Shown here one piece after another: positions 20,195 through 28,459 of a stretch of DNA of 64,000 nt. The stretch is from Alphaproteobacteria bacterium (lineage in GTDB: Bacteria > Pseudomonadota > Alphaproteobacteria > Micropepsales > Micropepsaceae): the NCBI GenBank assembly GCA_003158585.1, contig PMKE01000071.1, positions 81,191 to 145,190 of the forward strand, given 5' to 3'. The notes under the pieces were generated by a model. That model did not search any database and was not told the DNA's origin. It saw only the letters and a list, made by a program, of their open reading frames with translations. Each line of letters begins with the position of its first letter. Within the stretch, counting starts at the first letter, position 1. The position numbers and the translations under genes were made by a program.

Positions 20195-21313
20195 CTAACC
20201 CCCCCTCTCGGTAAGTTCGAGAAGGTGAAGCAGTGTGAAGTCCTTACGCCGGTGTCTGTAGTCCAGTGCGATGTGGTAGTTCCGGACGTTGTTCTCGCAG
20301 GTCTGCATGTACAATGCGGCGACCGTCGTGACGATAAAGAATACCACGCTGGCGAAGGCAAGCCAGAACCACGAATCGGCGTGGGCCAGGGAGGTTTGCG
20401 ACAGTTTCGGCAGCCCCAGGGAGACGCCGTCGTTGGGATTGCCGGCAGCAACGGAAGGTTCCGGGGCGGTGAGGGCGGCGTGCTGCACCCCGCTGTCGGA
20501 GGTGAACAGCCGGTCGATGGAATTCTCCTGCTGCGTCGGCGCCGCGCGCTGCTGGTCCATCGAGGTGGAAGTGCCGCCCGACATGTTGTTATAGGCGACG
20601 AGGTAGCCGAGACCGCTGATCATGATCAGCGCCAGCACGAAGGCCGCCGCGATCATGGTGTTGCGTCCGTAGACCCCTGTGATCTTGAGCATGAAATGCA
20701 CGATCAGGACCGCGAAGACGACCTGCAAGCTCTTGAAGATGACCGAAGACTGGAGCGCCGGCGGTACGACCATGAACTCGTTGGCCAGCGCGCGCGTCCA
20801 CACTTCCCGGATGATGTGGTAATCGACGAACATCGAGATCAGCACGATGCAAAGGGCGAGCACCGCCGCCGCGATATAGAGCGGCTTGTAATGCGCCACC
20901 TGACGGCTCTTCTCCATGTTGCGCGCGATGATGGCCGCGTCGTCCGTTTCCTTGTCGGTGAGGACCGCCTTGGGCGGAGGCGCATCCGCTTCGTCGTCCT
21001 TGCCCTTCTTGCCGGAGCGCGAGAACAGCCTGGCGAGGGGACCCTTCGTCCTCTGGTTCCGTGCGGCGACCTTCTCGCCGTGGCGGACCCAGTCCGGCCC
21101 CCAGCTCGGTTCGTCGACGGGCGTCTTGAGGCGCTCGACGAGCTGTGCCTTGAGCCGTGCCCGCATGGCCGGCGTCATCGCGTCCATCTGGGACAGCGAT
21201 TTGGCTTCTTCGTTGAATTCTTCCGGCGTCAGACCTTGCAACAGATCGTGGGAGAGCGCCTTGCGCGTTCTTGCCCGTTCGGTGCCCTGTTGTTGGTCGC
21301 TTGTTCTGGCCAT
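20195..21313 (-). CDS. Membrane protein of unknown function (start set at ATG 21313)
   Basis: MARTSDQQQGTERARTRKALSHDLLQGL... with several TM helices; upstream part of the 585 aa track ORF is not protein-like and overlaps + strand CDS. Confidence 0.72.
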   Translation of the reverse strand: MARTSDQQQGTERARTRKALSHDLLQGLTPEEFNEEAKSLSQMDAMTPAMRARLKAQLVERLKTPVDEPSWGPDWVRHGEKVAARNQRTKGPLARLFSRSGKKGKDDEADAPPPKAVLTDKETDDAAIIARNMEKSRQVAHYKPLYIAAAVLALCIVLISMFVDYHIIREVWTRALANEFMVVPPALQSSVIFKSLQVVFAVLIVHFMLKITGVYGRNTMIAAAFVLALIMISGLGYLVAYNNMSGGTSTSMDQQRAAPTQQENSIDRLFTSDSGVQHAALTAPEPSVAAGNPNDGVSLGLPKLSQTSLAHADSWFWLAFASVVFFIVTTVAALYMQTCENNVRNYHIALDYRHRRKDFTLLHLLELTERGG

Positions 21314-21466
21314 GACATTCCCCCGTTGATACATTGGCGAAGGGAAAATCCTCGCTGGCATAGTAAACGGAGTGCACTGGGTTGTTTTTGGGGCGACCTG
21401 AGACAGATTTTGGCGGGAATTGGGCACGCCGCCACAATTGCTGACCGCTCCAAACGGAGGTTCGTC

Positions 21467-21931
21467 ATGCGCCATCACGCACTTGCATCGATAGTTGCCG
21501 TTGCGTTGTTGCTGGTTCCGGCAGGGGCTGCGACAAAGGACGATCTCCTCGCCGCCGATAAAGCCTTCTCCGACCTGTCGGTGGCCAAGGGCCCGCACGC
21601 CGCCTTTCTCACCTTTATGACCGACGACGTCAGGCTCTACGACGGCACCCATCCGCCGCTTCTGGGGAAGAAAGCGGTGGAGGAGTACTACGCCAACGTC
21701 GAAAGGAACGATCCCACCTATCCGAACGTGCGCCTCGAATGGACGCCGCTGGAGGCCGAGGCCTCGCCCGACGGCATGCTCGGCTGGACGCGCGGCACCT
21801 GGATCTGGAGCCAGAAGAAACCGGACGGCACCTCGGCGAAGGCGACAGGCTATTACGTCACCGGATGGCGCAGGCAGCCCGACGGAAGCTACAAGTTCGA
21901 TTTCGACATCGGCGGCGCCGACCCTCACTGA
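21467..21931 (+). CDS. Exported SnoaL/DUF4440-like protein
   Basis: Signal peptide MRHHALASIVAVALLLVPAGA; FLTFMTDDVRLYDGTHPPLLGKKAVEEYY. Confidence 0.78.
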   Translation: MRHHALASIVAVALLLVPAGAATKDDLLAADKAFSDLSVAKGPHAAFLTFMTDDVRLYDGTHPPLLGKKAVEEYYANVERNDPTYPNVRLEWTPLEAEASPDGMLGWTRGTWIWSQKKPDGTSAKATGYYVTGWRRQPDGSYKFDFDIGGADPH

Positions 21932-21945
21932 CGAGAGAAACACGC

Positions 21946-22266
21946 ATGTCAAAAGACCATGTCATCGACCGGCTCTACGAGACCATCGCTGCGCGCCGAT
22001 CCGCCGATCCCACAAAATCCTACACCGCCAAGCTGCTCGGCGAGGGCGTCGAGCGCTGCGCCAAGAAGTTCGGCGAGGAAGCGGTGGAAACCGTGCTCGC
22101 CGCGATGAAGGGCGACAAGGTGGCCATTGCCGCGGAATCCGCGGACGCGCTCTATCATCTCCTGGTGCTGCTGGCGGCCACGGGCGTCACGCCGGAAGAG
22201 GTCTATGCGGTGCTCGCCGCTCGCGAAAGCCGTTCCGGCCTGGATGAGAAGGCTTCGCGGCGCTAA
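21946..22266 (+). CDS. hisE: Phosphoribosyl-ATP pyrophosphatase
   Basis: SYTAKLLGEGVERCAKKFGEEAVETVLAAMKGDK...ESADALYHLLVLL. Confidence 0.95.
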   Translation: MSKDHVIDRLYETIAARRSADPTKSYTAKLLGEGVERCAKKFGEEAVETVLAAMKGDKVAIAAESADALYHLLVLLAATGVTPEEVYAVLAARESRSGLDEKASRR

Positions 22267-22539
22267 GAGCCTATTTGGGGGTTTCTCATGAGCCGCGTTT
22301 CGCTGCGAAAATCGACGGATGGCAGGAGAAGCCTGAAGAGCGTATCGGGGAATACGGTCGAGGGCTTCGACGAACCAGCCGGCGATTTTTGCCGAAACCC
22401 TCCGGGACGCGCCGAATTTGCCCGCCCGGTGCGTCGCCACGCTTGCCCGATGTCCCCGCATCGCGCTGCGCGCGGCTCCTGCCGGAATCGGGCAAATTCG
22501 GCAGCGTCGCGGCCATGACAAATCCCCAAACAGGCTCTT
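22265..22539. mobile_element. MITE-like element with 26-bp terminal inverted repeats
   Basis: AAGAGCCTATTTGGGGGTTTCTCATG (22265-22290) versus the reverse complement of 22514-22539 (AAGAGCCTGTTTGGGGATTTGTCATG): 23/26 match; internal 14-bp perfect inverted repeat GCCGAATTTGCCCG (22411-22424/22489-22502); no convincing ORF. Confidence 0.65.
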
Positions 22540-22541
22540 GA

Positions 22542-23261
22542 ATGCGCGTCCTTATCACCCGTCCGAAGGAAGATGCCGCGCGCTTCGCGGAACGTCTGCG
22601 CCAACGCGGGCATGAGCCGCTGTGTGCCTCGCTGCTCTCCGTCCGTTTCTTCAATGGCCCCGTGCTGACGCTCGACGGCGTGCAGGCCGTGCTCGCCACC
22701 AGCGCCAACGGCGTGCGCGCCTTGGCGCGGCGGGTGCAGCGGCGCGACCTGCCGCTCTTCGCTGTGGGACCGCAGACGGCTAAGGCGGCCGAGCTCGCCG
22801 GTTTTGCCCGCATCGAATGCGCCGACGGCGACGCAAAGGCTCTGGCGGACGCGGTGCCTCGCTGGGCAAAGCCGGAGAACGGCGCGCTCTTCCACGCCGC
22901 CAGCGTGGAGAGCGAGCACCGTCTGCAAGCGTTGCTCGTCCCCAAGGGGTATCTCGTGCGGGCGGAAGTTCTCTATGAAGTGGTGGCCTGCGATGCCTTG
23001 CCCGCCATCGTCCGTGCCGCCCTGGCGAAGGACGCGCTCGACGCCGTGTTCCATTTCTCACCCCGTTCCGCCGCGGCGTTCCGGGATTGCGTCTTGCGTG
23101 CGCATCTGGCCGGGACCTGCGCCCGTCTTTGGGCGGTGTGTATCAGCCAAGCCACGGCAGAAGCGTTGAATCCGCTGGAATTCCGCGAGGTCGTGGTCGC
23201 GGCCAAGCCGAACCAGGATGCGCTGCTCGATTGTCTCGCTATACTGTCGCCGGGAGAGTGA
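22542..23261 (+). CDS. hemD: Uroporphyrinogen-III synthase
   Basis: MRVLITRPKEDAARFAERLRQRGHEPL...VLATSANGVRALARR...FFSPRSAAAF-like HFSPRSAAAF. Confidence 0.88.
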   Translation: MRVLITRPKEDAARFAERLRQRGHEPLCASLLSVRFFNGPVLTLDGVQAVLATSANGVRALARRVQRRDLPLFAVGPQTAKAAELAGFARIECADGDAKALADAVPRWAKPENGALFHAASVESEHRLQALLVPKGYLVRAEVLYEVVACDALPAIVRAALAKDALDAVFHFSPRSAAAFRDCVLRAHLAGTCARLWAVCISQATAEALNPLEFREVVVAAKPNQDALLDCLAILSPGE

Positions 23262-23272
23262 CGGGGGCCCGC

Positions 23273-24367
23273 ATGTGGAAGTGGATCGTTGGCGGCATCG
23301 TTGCCGTCGTCGCCGTGCTTCTCGGCATCGTGTTCTATGTCTACGACGAGCCCGACATCCCGCGCGCCGTGCTGGAGGCCAAATACGCCTCCCCGCCGTC
23401 GAAGTTCATCGTCCTGGCTGACGGCACCCGCGTGCATTACCGCGACCGCGGTCCGCGCAATGCACCGGTGCTCCTGCTCCTGCACGGCTCCAATTCGTCG
23501 CTGTTCGATTGGGAGGAGTGGTCGAAAATCCTCTCCCAGCCTTCAGAGGCTCCTATTCCAACTACGTTTGGAGTCAGGCTTGGGGTCGTTACGACGAACA
23601 GGCCTCTTTCAGAAAAAGAAAAAGCGGCCGCTTTGAATTCGTTCCAGAGATTACTCGCTGAATTGCGTGGACAATTCCGAGTAATTTCTATCGATCTTCC
23701 CGGTCACGGACTAACCGGCGCCGTGGCGAACGGCGATTACTCCGAAGCGGGTATGACGGAATTCGTCAAGGCGTTCGCCGACAAGCTCGGGCTGACGCAA
23801 TTCGCCATCGCCGGTAACTCAATGGGTGGGGGCGTCGCCGCGCGCTTTGCGGAGCTTTATCCCGACCGCGTCACGCATCTGATTCTGATCGATGCGCATG
23901 CCTGGGGCATGTCGGCGACGGGCGACCGCATACCGTTTGCCTTCAAGCTGGCGGGCGTGCCGGTGCTCGGCAATCTGCTCCTCTACGTCACGCCGCGTTC
24001 CCTGGTCGAAGAAGGGCTGGAAGATGCGATCATGCGCCGCAAGATTCTCACCGATACCATGATCGACCGGTACTGGGATTTTGCCCGCATGGAAGGAACG
24101 CGCCAAGCGACGCTGTCGCGCTTCCGGCTTCCGCAGGATACCTATGTCCGCGACCACATTTCCCGCATCAAAGCGCCGACGCTCATTCTCTGGGGCAATG
24201 ACGACCGCCTGCTTCCCGTCGCGGGTGCACGCGCCTGGGCCAAAGCCATTCCGGGCTCCAAGCTGATCGTCTATCCGGCCACCGGCCACCTGCCGATGGA
24301 AGAAGTGCCTCGGAAATCGGCAGACGATGTCCGCGCGTTCATTAGAGCGCAATCCGGAAAAGTGTGA
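23273..24367 (+). CDS. Alpha/beta hydrolase with atypical in-frame insert
   Basis: LLLLHGSNSSLFDWEEW...ISIDLPGHGLTG...AIAGNSMGGGVAARFAELYPDRV...LILWGNDDRLLPV...ATGHLPMEE. Confidence 0.9.
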   Translation: MWKWIVGGIVAVVAVLLGIVFYVYDEPDIPRAVLEAKYASPPSKFIVLADGTRVHYRDRGPRNAPVLLLLHGSNSSLFDWEEWSKILSQPSEAPIPTTFGVRLGVVTTNRPLSEKEKAAALNSFQRLLAELRGQFRVISIDLPGHGLTGAVANGDYSEAGMTEFVKAFADKLGLTQFAIAGNSMGGGVAARFAELYPDRVTHLILIDAHAWGMSATGDRIPFAFKLAGVPVLGNLLLYVTPRSLVEEGLEDAIMRRKILTDTMIDRYWDFARMEGTRQATLSRFRLPQDTYVRDHISRIKAPTLILWGNDDRLLPVAGARAWAKAIPGSKLIVYPATGHLPMEEVPRKSADDVRAFIRAQSGKV

Positions 24368-24445
24368 AGCGGTTTTCCGTTAGATTGCGCGACAAAACAA
24401 AGAGCTAGAGCAAAATCGCGATTCAATAATCGCCGATTTTGCTCT
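24343..24445. repeat. RIME-like palindromic repeat, copy 3, plus second hairpin (24407-24445)
   Basis: TAGAGCGCAATCCGGAAAAGTGTGAAGCGGTTTTCCGTTAGATTGCGCG followed by AGAGCAAAATCGCGATT-CAAT-AATCGCCGATTTTGCTCT. Confidence 0.87.
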
Positions 24446-24489
24446 ACCCGGATTCCTTGACGGAACGGCTGTACCGGCAACAGCAATAA

Positions 24490-26244
24490 TCAGCGCTTCG
24501 CGAACGCTGCCAGTTGTTCCGCGACCTTCGGTATCAGCGCGTTCCAGTCGCCGAATTTCTCCGGCATGAAAACGTGGCTCTTGCGATACCAGGGAAATTC
24601 GTCGGTGCCGAGCTGCGGCCAGGTGCGCCCGGCGGTCAGGAACCAGACTTCTGTTCCCACGCTGGCGGCAACCGCCGCGGCGGCGGTGGGCGCGGACACC
24701 ACAAGATCGAGCGCGGCCGACAAGGCCGCGGCCCCGTCGATGTCGTTCTTGAGGTCGAGGCCGTCTATGGTCTCGATCTCGATGCCGTGAAGCGCGCGGG
24801 CGCGGGCCAGCTCTTCGGCACAGTCACCGTATTGCAGGTTGATGAAGCGCACGCCGGGCGTCTTCAGCACCGGCCCCCAGGCGTCCAGCGCGCTGTAGTA
24901 TTTCGCCCGCTTGGCATCGAGCATCATCGAACGCCAGCAGACGCCGACCAGCGGCCCTGGACCGCCGGCTTTGAGAATCCGGCGGTACTCCTCGGTACGC
25001 GCGGGATCGGGGGTGAGGAACGCCTGGTGGGGGAAGTCCTCGAGCCGCTTGCGCAGCAGCCTGAGTGGCGAGCCCATCAGGGTGTAATAGTCCGGTTCGC
25101 CCTGCTCGACGGCGAAGGGCACGAAGCGCAGGGGCTTGTTGCCGTCCTTGTCGACCAGGGTGCGGTCGAGATAGGTGCCGATCTCGGCTTGCGGGAACGA
25201 TCTTTTGAAAAGGGGAATGAGCCTTTCGTCGACCGCGATCTGCAGCTTGCCCTGCGGCCCCACGGCGCGCTGGAGATCGGGCAGGATGCCCGCGAACATG
25301 AACTCGTCGCCCAGTCCCTGCTCGCCGACCACCAGAAGCCGCTTGCCTTCGAGCGGCTCGCCGTTCCAGCGGGGCGCCTTCAGCATGTGGTGGACATAGG
25401 CCCGGAAACGGTCGTTGGCGCGGATTTCGTATTCGGCGAAGCCTTCTTCCAGCCGTCCCATGCCGATCAGGCAGATGCTGCGCGAATGAGTGGCTTCGAT
25501 GCGCTCCGTCGGATCGACCACGCGGGCCAGCGCCTTGTCGTAGACCTCGAGCGCTTCGGCGAGCATTCCCAGATGGGAAAAGGCGTAGCCGAGATTGTGG
25601 TAGAGGCGCGCGAAATTCGAATCGAGCCGGATCGCCTCGTTGTAGAACACGAGACTCTCCTCGACGCGGCCGTCCTCGGCCAGCACCGTGGCGAGCGAAT
25701 TCCACAGGATGGGCTCGTTCGGCATGCGGTAGATGGCGCCGCGCAGCAATTCGACGGCCGTCTCGGGATCGCCCATGTCGCCCATGATGCTGCCCAGATT
25801 GTTGTAGCCGAGCGGGGAATCCGGGCGCGCCGCGATGTAATGCTTGAACAGCCTCGCCGCGCCCTCGTGCATTTTGAGGTTCCAGGCGGTCAGGCCGAGA
25901 TTGATGAGTAGCTCGGGGTCGTCCGGATCGAGGGCGTAGGCGCGCTCATAGGTTACCAGCGCTTTATGAACATGGCCCATTCGTTCCAGAAACATTGCCA
26001 GAACATGAAACGCTTTGCCGTTGGTCTCGTCGATCTCACTGGCGTGCAGCGCCAGCTTGCCGGCGCGCAAGATATCGCCGCGCCTCCAGGCTTTCACGGC
26101 ACGGCGGACGAAGCCGTTCGACCTTTTCCGAGCCTGTTCGGCACCGAGTTCTTCTTGCAGCGCCTCGAGTTTGGCGAGCGCTTCCAGCTTGGCGTCCATC
26201 CCGGAAAGGGAGTCCATGCTGGGTGCAACGGCTGCCTGGGCCAT
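24490..26244 (-). CDS. TPR protein with C-terminal glycosyltransferase-like domain (FlmG-like candidate)
   Basis: N-terminal TPRs (PLGYNNLGSIMGDMGDPETAVELL...) then KRLLVVGEQGLGDEFMFAGILPDL...VVSAPTAAAAVAASVGTEVWFL. Confidence 0.82.
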   Translation of the reverse strand: MAQAAVAPSMDSLSGMDAKLEALAKLEALQEELGAEQARKRSNGFVRRAVKAWRRGDILRAGKLALHASEIDETNGKAFHVLAMFLERMGHVHKALVTYERAYALDPDDPELLINLGLTAWNLKMHEGAARLFKHYIAARPDSPLGYNNLGSIMGDMGDPETAVELLRGAIYRMPNEPILWNSLATVLAEDGRVEESLVFYNEAIRLDSNFARLYHNLGYAFSHLGMLAEALEVYDKALARVVDPTERIEATHSRSICLIGMGRLEEGFAEYEIRANDRFRAYVHHMLKAPRWNGEPLEGKRLLVVGEQGLGDEFMFAGILPDLQRAVGPQGKLQIAVDERLIPLFKRSFPQAEIGTYLDRTLVDKDGNKPLRFVPFAVEQGEPDYYTLMGSPLRLLRKRLEDFPHQAFLTPDPARTEEYRRILKAGGPGPLVGVCWRSMMLDAKRAKYYSALDAWGPVLKTPGVRFINLQYGDCAEELARARALHGIEIETIDGLDLKNDIDGAAALSAALDLVVSAPTAAAAVAASVGTEVWFLTAGRTWPQLGTDEFPWYRKSHVFMPEKFGDWNALIPKVAEQLAAFAKR

Positions 26245-26378
26245 TCGCCCGTCCCCTCAAAAATTCCCGTCGAATATGGGCATCTTTACTTAATCGCCGG
26301 TGAACGGCTTCGATTTCATTGCAAGCACTTTTTTAACCATGCCGCGTTTAGGCTTTCCGCTCCGATGGGAGAAGACCG

Positions 26379-26804
26379 ATGCCCCTGAAACTATCGCTGA
26401 AACCCGGCGAGAAACTCGTGATCAACGGCGCCGTCGTGACCAACGGCGATAAGCGGGCCGGCCTGATCATCCAGAACAAGGCGTGCCTGTTGCGCGAGAA
26501 GGACATCATGCAGCCGGAAGAAGCTGCCACGCCCGCCCGGCGGATCTATCTGCCCATCATGATGATGTATCTCGATCGGGAAGGCAGCGAGCAATACTAC
26601 AACGATTTTGCGCTGCGCATGACCGAGTTCATGGGTGCGATATGCAACCATGAAGCCTTGGCGACCTGCATCGACATCAGCCGCGAAGTGATGGGCGGCT
26701 CCCACTACAAGGCACTGGTGCTGTGCCGGAAGTTGTTTGAATTCGAACGGGAACGGTTGAACTATGACCATCAAGGCCTACCAGAACACACAGCTCATTG
26801 CTGA
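26379..26804 (+). CDS. flbT: Flagellar biosynthesis repressor FlbT
   Basis: MPLKLSLKPGEKLVINGAVVTNGDKRAGLIIQNKACLLREKDIM, characteristic FlbT. Confidence 0.95.
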   Translation: MPLKLSLKPGEKLVINGAVVTNGDKRAGLIIQNKACLLREKDIMQPEEAATPARRIYLPIMMMYLDREGSEQYYNDFALRMTEFMGAICNHEALATCIDISREVMGGSHYKALVLCRKLFEFERERLNYDHQGLPEHTAHC

Positions 26805-27114
26805 AGACCCGCGCCAGACGGAATACCGCCTCTTCGGCCAGGTCACCGGAGCGCTGATCACGGCGCAACGATCCGGCACGACGGGCGGCCCGCTCGCCGA
26901 AGCCGTCGACTGGAACCGCAAGCTGTGGCGCACCCTGGCGGCTGATTGTCTCGACGACCGCAACCAACTGCCGCAGGGATTACGCGCCAACATCGTGTCG
27001 CTGTCGCTGTGGGTGACGAAATATTCGAAGGAAGTGACGCGCAAGGGCGCCTCGCTAGATCCCTTGATCGACGTCAACCGCACGATCATGCAGGGCCTCG
27101 AAGGCGCCGCCTGA
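26764..27114 (+). CDS. flaF: Flagellar biosynthesis regulator FlaF
   Basis: TIKAYQNTQLIAEDPRQTEYRLFGQVTGALI...NRKLWRTLAADC; overlaps flbT 3' end. Confidence 0.93.
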   Translation: MTIKAYQNTQLIAEDPRQTEYRLFGQVTGALITAQRSGTTGGPLAEAVDWNRKLWRTLAADCLDDRNQLPQGLRANIVSLSLWVTKYSKEVTRKGASLDPLIDVNRTIMQGLEGAA

Positions 27115-27141
27115 ACCGTTCTTATCGTGTCGTGAAGCCGG

Positions 27142-27172
27142 GGCCGGCTGCAAAGCCGGCCTCTCTTTTTTG
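27142..27172 (+). terminator. Rho-independent terminator after flaF
   Basis: GGCCGGCTGCAAAGCCGGCC followed by TCTCTTTTTT. Confidence 0.8.
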
Positions 27173-27258
27173 CCTAGCGGCAAAAACTGACCGATACGGC
27201 AGATCCTAGCTGCCAGAATAATTTCATATAAAACAATAGGTTAACCAGTTTACCAAGC

Positions 27259-27274
27259 TGGCACGCAGGTTGCG
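27259..27274 (+). promoter_or_regulatory. Putative sigma-54 promoter of flagellin 1
   Basis: TGGCACG-CAGG-TTGC matches -24/-12 consensus TGGCACG-N4-TTGC exactly, 81 bp upstream of the ATG. Confidence 0.82.
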
Positions 27275-27339
27275 ATGCGCGGGCCGAGGCGTTGTGCCTC
27301 GCCTAATCGCCGTCAGCGAACGGAAGTGGAGAACACACT

Positions 27340-28164
27340 ATGCTGAGCGTCAACACGAACTCCAGCGCCATGGTCGCGCTGCAGTACCTCAACAAGACCC
27401 AGTCGGAACTGGCGACGGCACAGACCGCGATCAATACCGGCCTGAAGGTCGCGTCCGCCAAGGACGACGGTGCCACCTATGCCATAGCCCAGAACATGCG
27501 CGGCAATGTCGCCGGCTACACCGCCGTGTCCGACAGCCTCAATCGCGGCATGTCCGCTGTCGACGTCGCCATGTCGGCCGGGCAATCGATTTCCGACCTT
27601 CTGGTCTCGATGAAGCAGAAGGCGCTGTCGGCCTCCGATGCGGCGCTCGACACCGCCAGCCGCCAGGCGCTGAATCAGGACTTCACCGCCCTCAGGGACC
27701 AGATCACCACCATCGTCAACAACGCGGTGTTCAACGGCTTCAACCTGATCGACGGCTCGACCAGCATGATCACGGCACTGGCCTCCGCGGACGGCACGCG
27801 CCACATCTCTGTCGGCGCCCAGAATATGACTTTGTCCGGCTCGGTCGTTACGATCGCCAGCACAGGTTCGATTTCGACGCAGACGAAGGCGTCGACGATG
27901 ATCGCTATTGTCCAGACTTCGCTCGAAAACGTCGACTCGGCTTTGGCCAAGCTGTCTGCCGGGTCGAAGAAGTTCTCGATCCAGCTCGACTTCACCCAGA
28001 AACTCTCCGACACACTGACTACCGGCATCGGCAACATGGTGGATGCCGACATGGCCAAGGAAAGCGCGCTGCTCACCTCGCTGCAGACCAAGCAGCAATT
28101 GGGCATCCAGGCCTTGGCGATCGCCAACCAGGCACCTCAGTCGATCCTGTCTCTGTTCCAATAA
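27340..28164 (+). CDS. Flagellin (copy 1)
   Basis: MLSVNTNSSAMVALQYLNKTQSELATAQTAINTGLKVASAKDDGATYAIAQNMRG and C-terminal IANQAPQSILSLFQ. Confidence 0.97.
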   Translation: MLSVNTNSSAMVALQYLNKTQSELATAQTAINTGLKVASAKDDGATYAIAQNMRGNVAGYTAVSDSLNRGMSAVDVAMSAGQSISDLLVSMKQKALSASDAALDTASRQALNQDFTALRDQITTIVNNAVFNGFNLIDGSTSMITALASADGTRHISVGAQNMTLSGSVVTIASTGSISTQTKASTMIAIVQTSLENVDSALAKLSAGSKKFSIQLDFTQKLSDTLTTGIGNMVDADMAKESALLTSLQTKQQLGIQALAIANQAPQSILSLFQ

Positions 28165-28186
28165 CAGAAGGGGAAACGGGGAGAGA

Positions 28187-28227
28187 AAGCGGCGCGGGTC
28201 CTCCCGCGCCGCTTTTGTTTTATTTTT
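28187..28227 (+). terminator. Rho-independent terminator after flagellin 1
   Basis: AAGCGGCGCGGG-TCCT-CCCGCGCCGCTT followed by TTGTTTTATTTTT. Confidence 0.85.
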
Positions 28228-28246
28228 CGGCAAACTCTACCCTTCA

Positions 28247-28286
28247 CCCGGCAGATTTTGCCCACCGCCCGGCAATTCGTGCCGGG
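28247..28286. promoter_or_regulatory. Two ftr-like (FlbD enhancer-like) sites upstream of flagellin 2
   Basis: CCCGGCAGATTTTGCCC and palindrome CCCGGCAATTCGTGCCGGG, 90-125 bp upstream of the candidate -24/-12 element. Confidence 0.45.
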
Positions 28287-28372
28287 CAAAAGCGGCCGCC
28301 GGGAAATTTCGTGCGAGGCAGGCTTCGCCGCGCCGCCAGCAAAGCAAAGTAAAGTGAATCCTAAATACCGCG

Positions 28373-28388
28373 CGGCATGCCGATTGCG
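28373..28388 (+). promoter_or_regulatory. Candidate sigma-54 promoter of flagellin 2
   Basis: CGGCATG-CCGA-TTGC: correct GG/GC spacing but weaker than flagellin 1 promoter. Confidence 0.55.
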
Positions 28389-28459
28389 ATGGCGGGACAC
28401 GGGGCAAAAAGCCCCTTGAGCAAAATGCTCGGTGTAAACAGCCAGAACGGAGGCAACTA

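Noticed and set aside
19577-21931. 784-aa plus-strand ORF ending in the SnoaL-like protein
   Set aside because: Only the segment from 21467 is protein-like; the upstream part is antisense to the VWA and membrane genes
22263-23054. 263-aa minus-strand ORF across the MITE-like element and hemD
   Set aside because: Composed of repeat sequence plus antisense hemD; no domain
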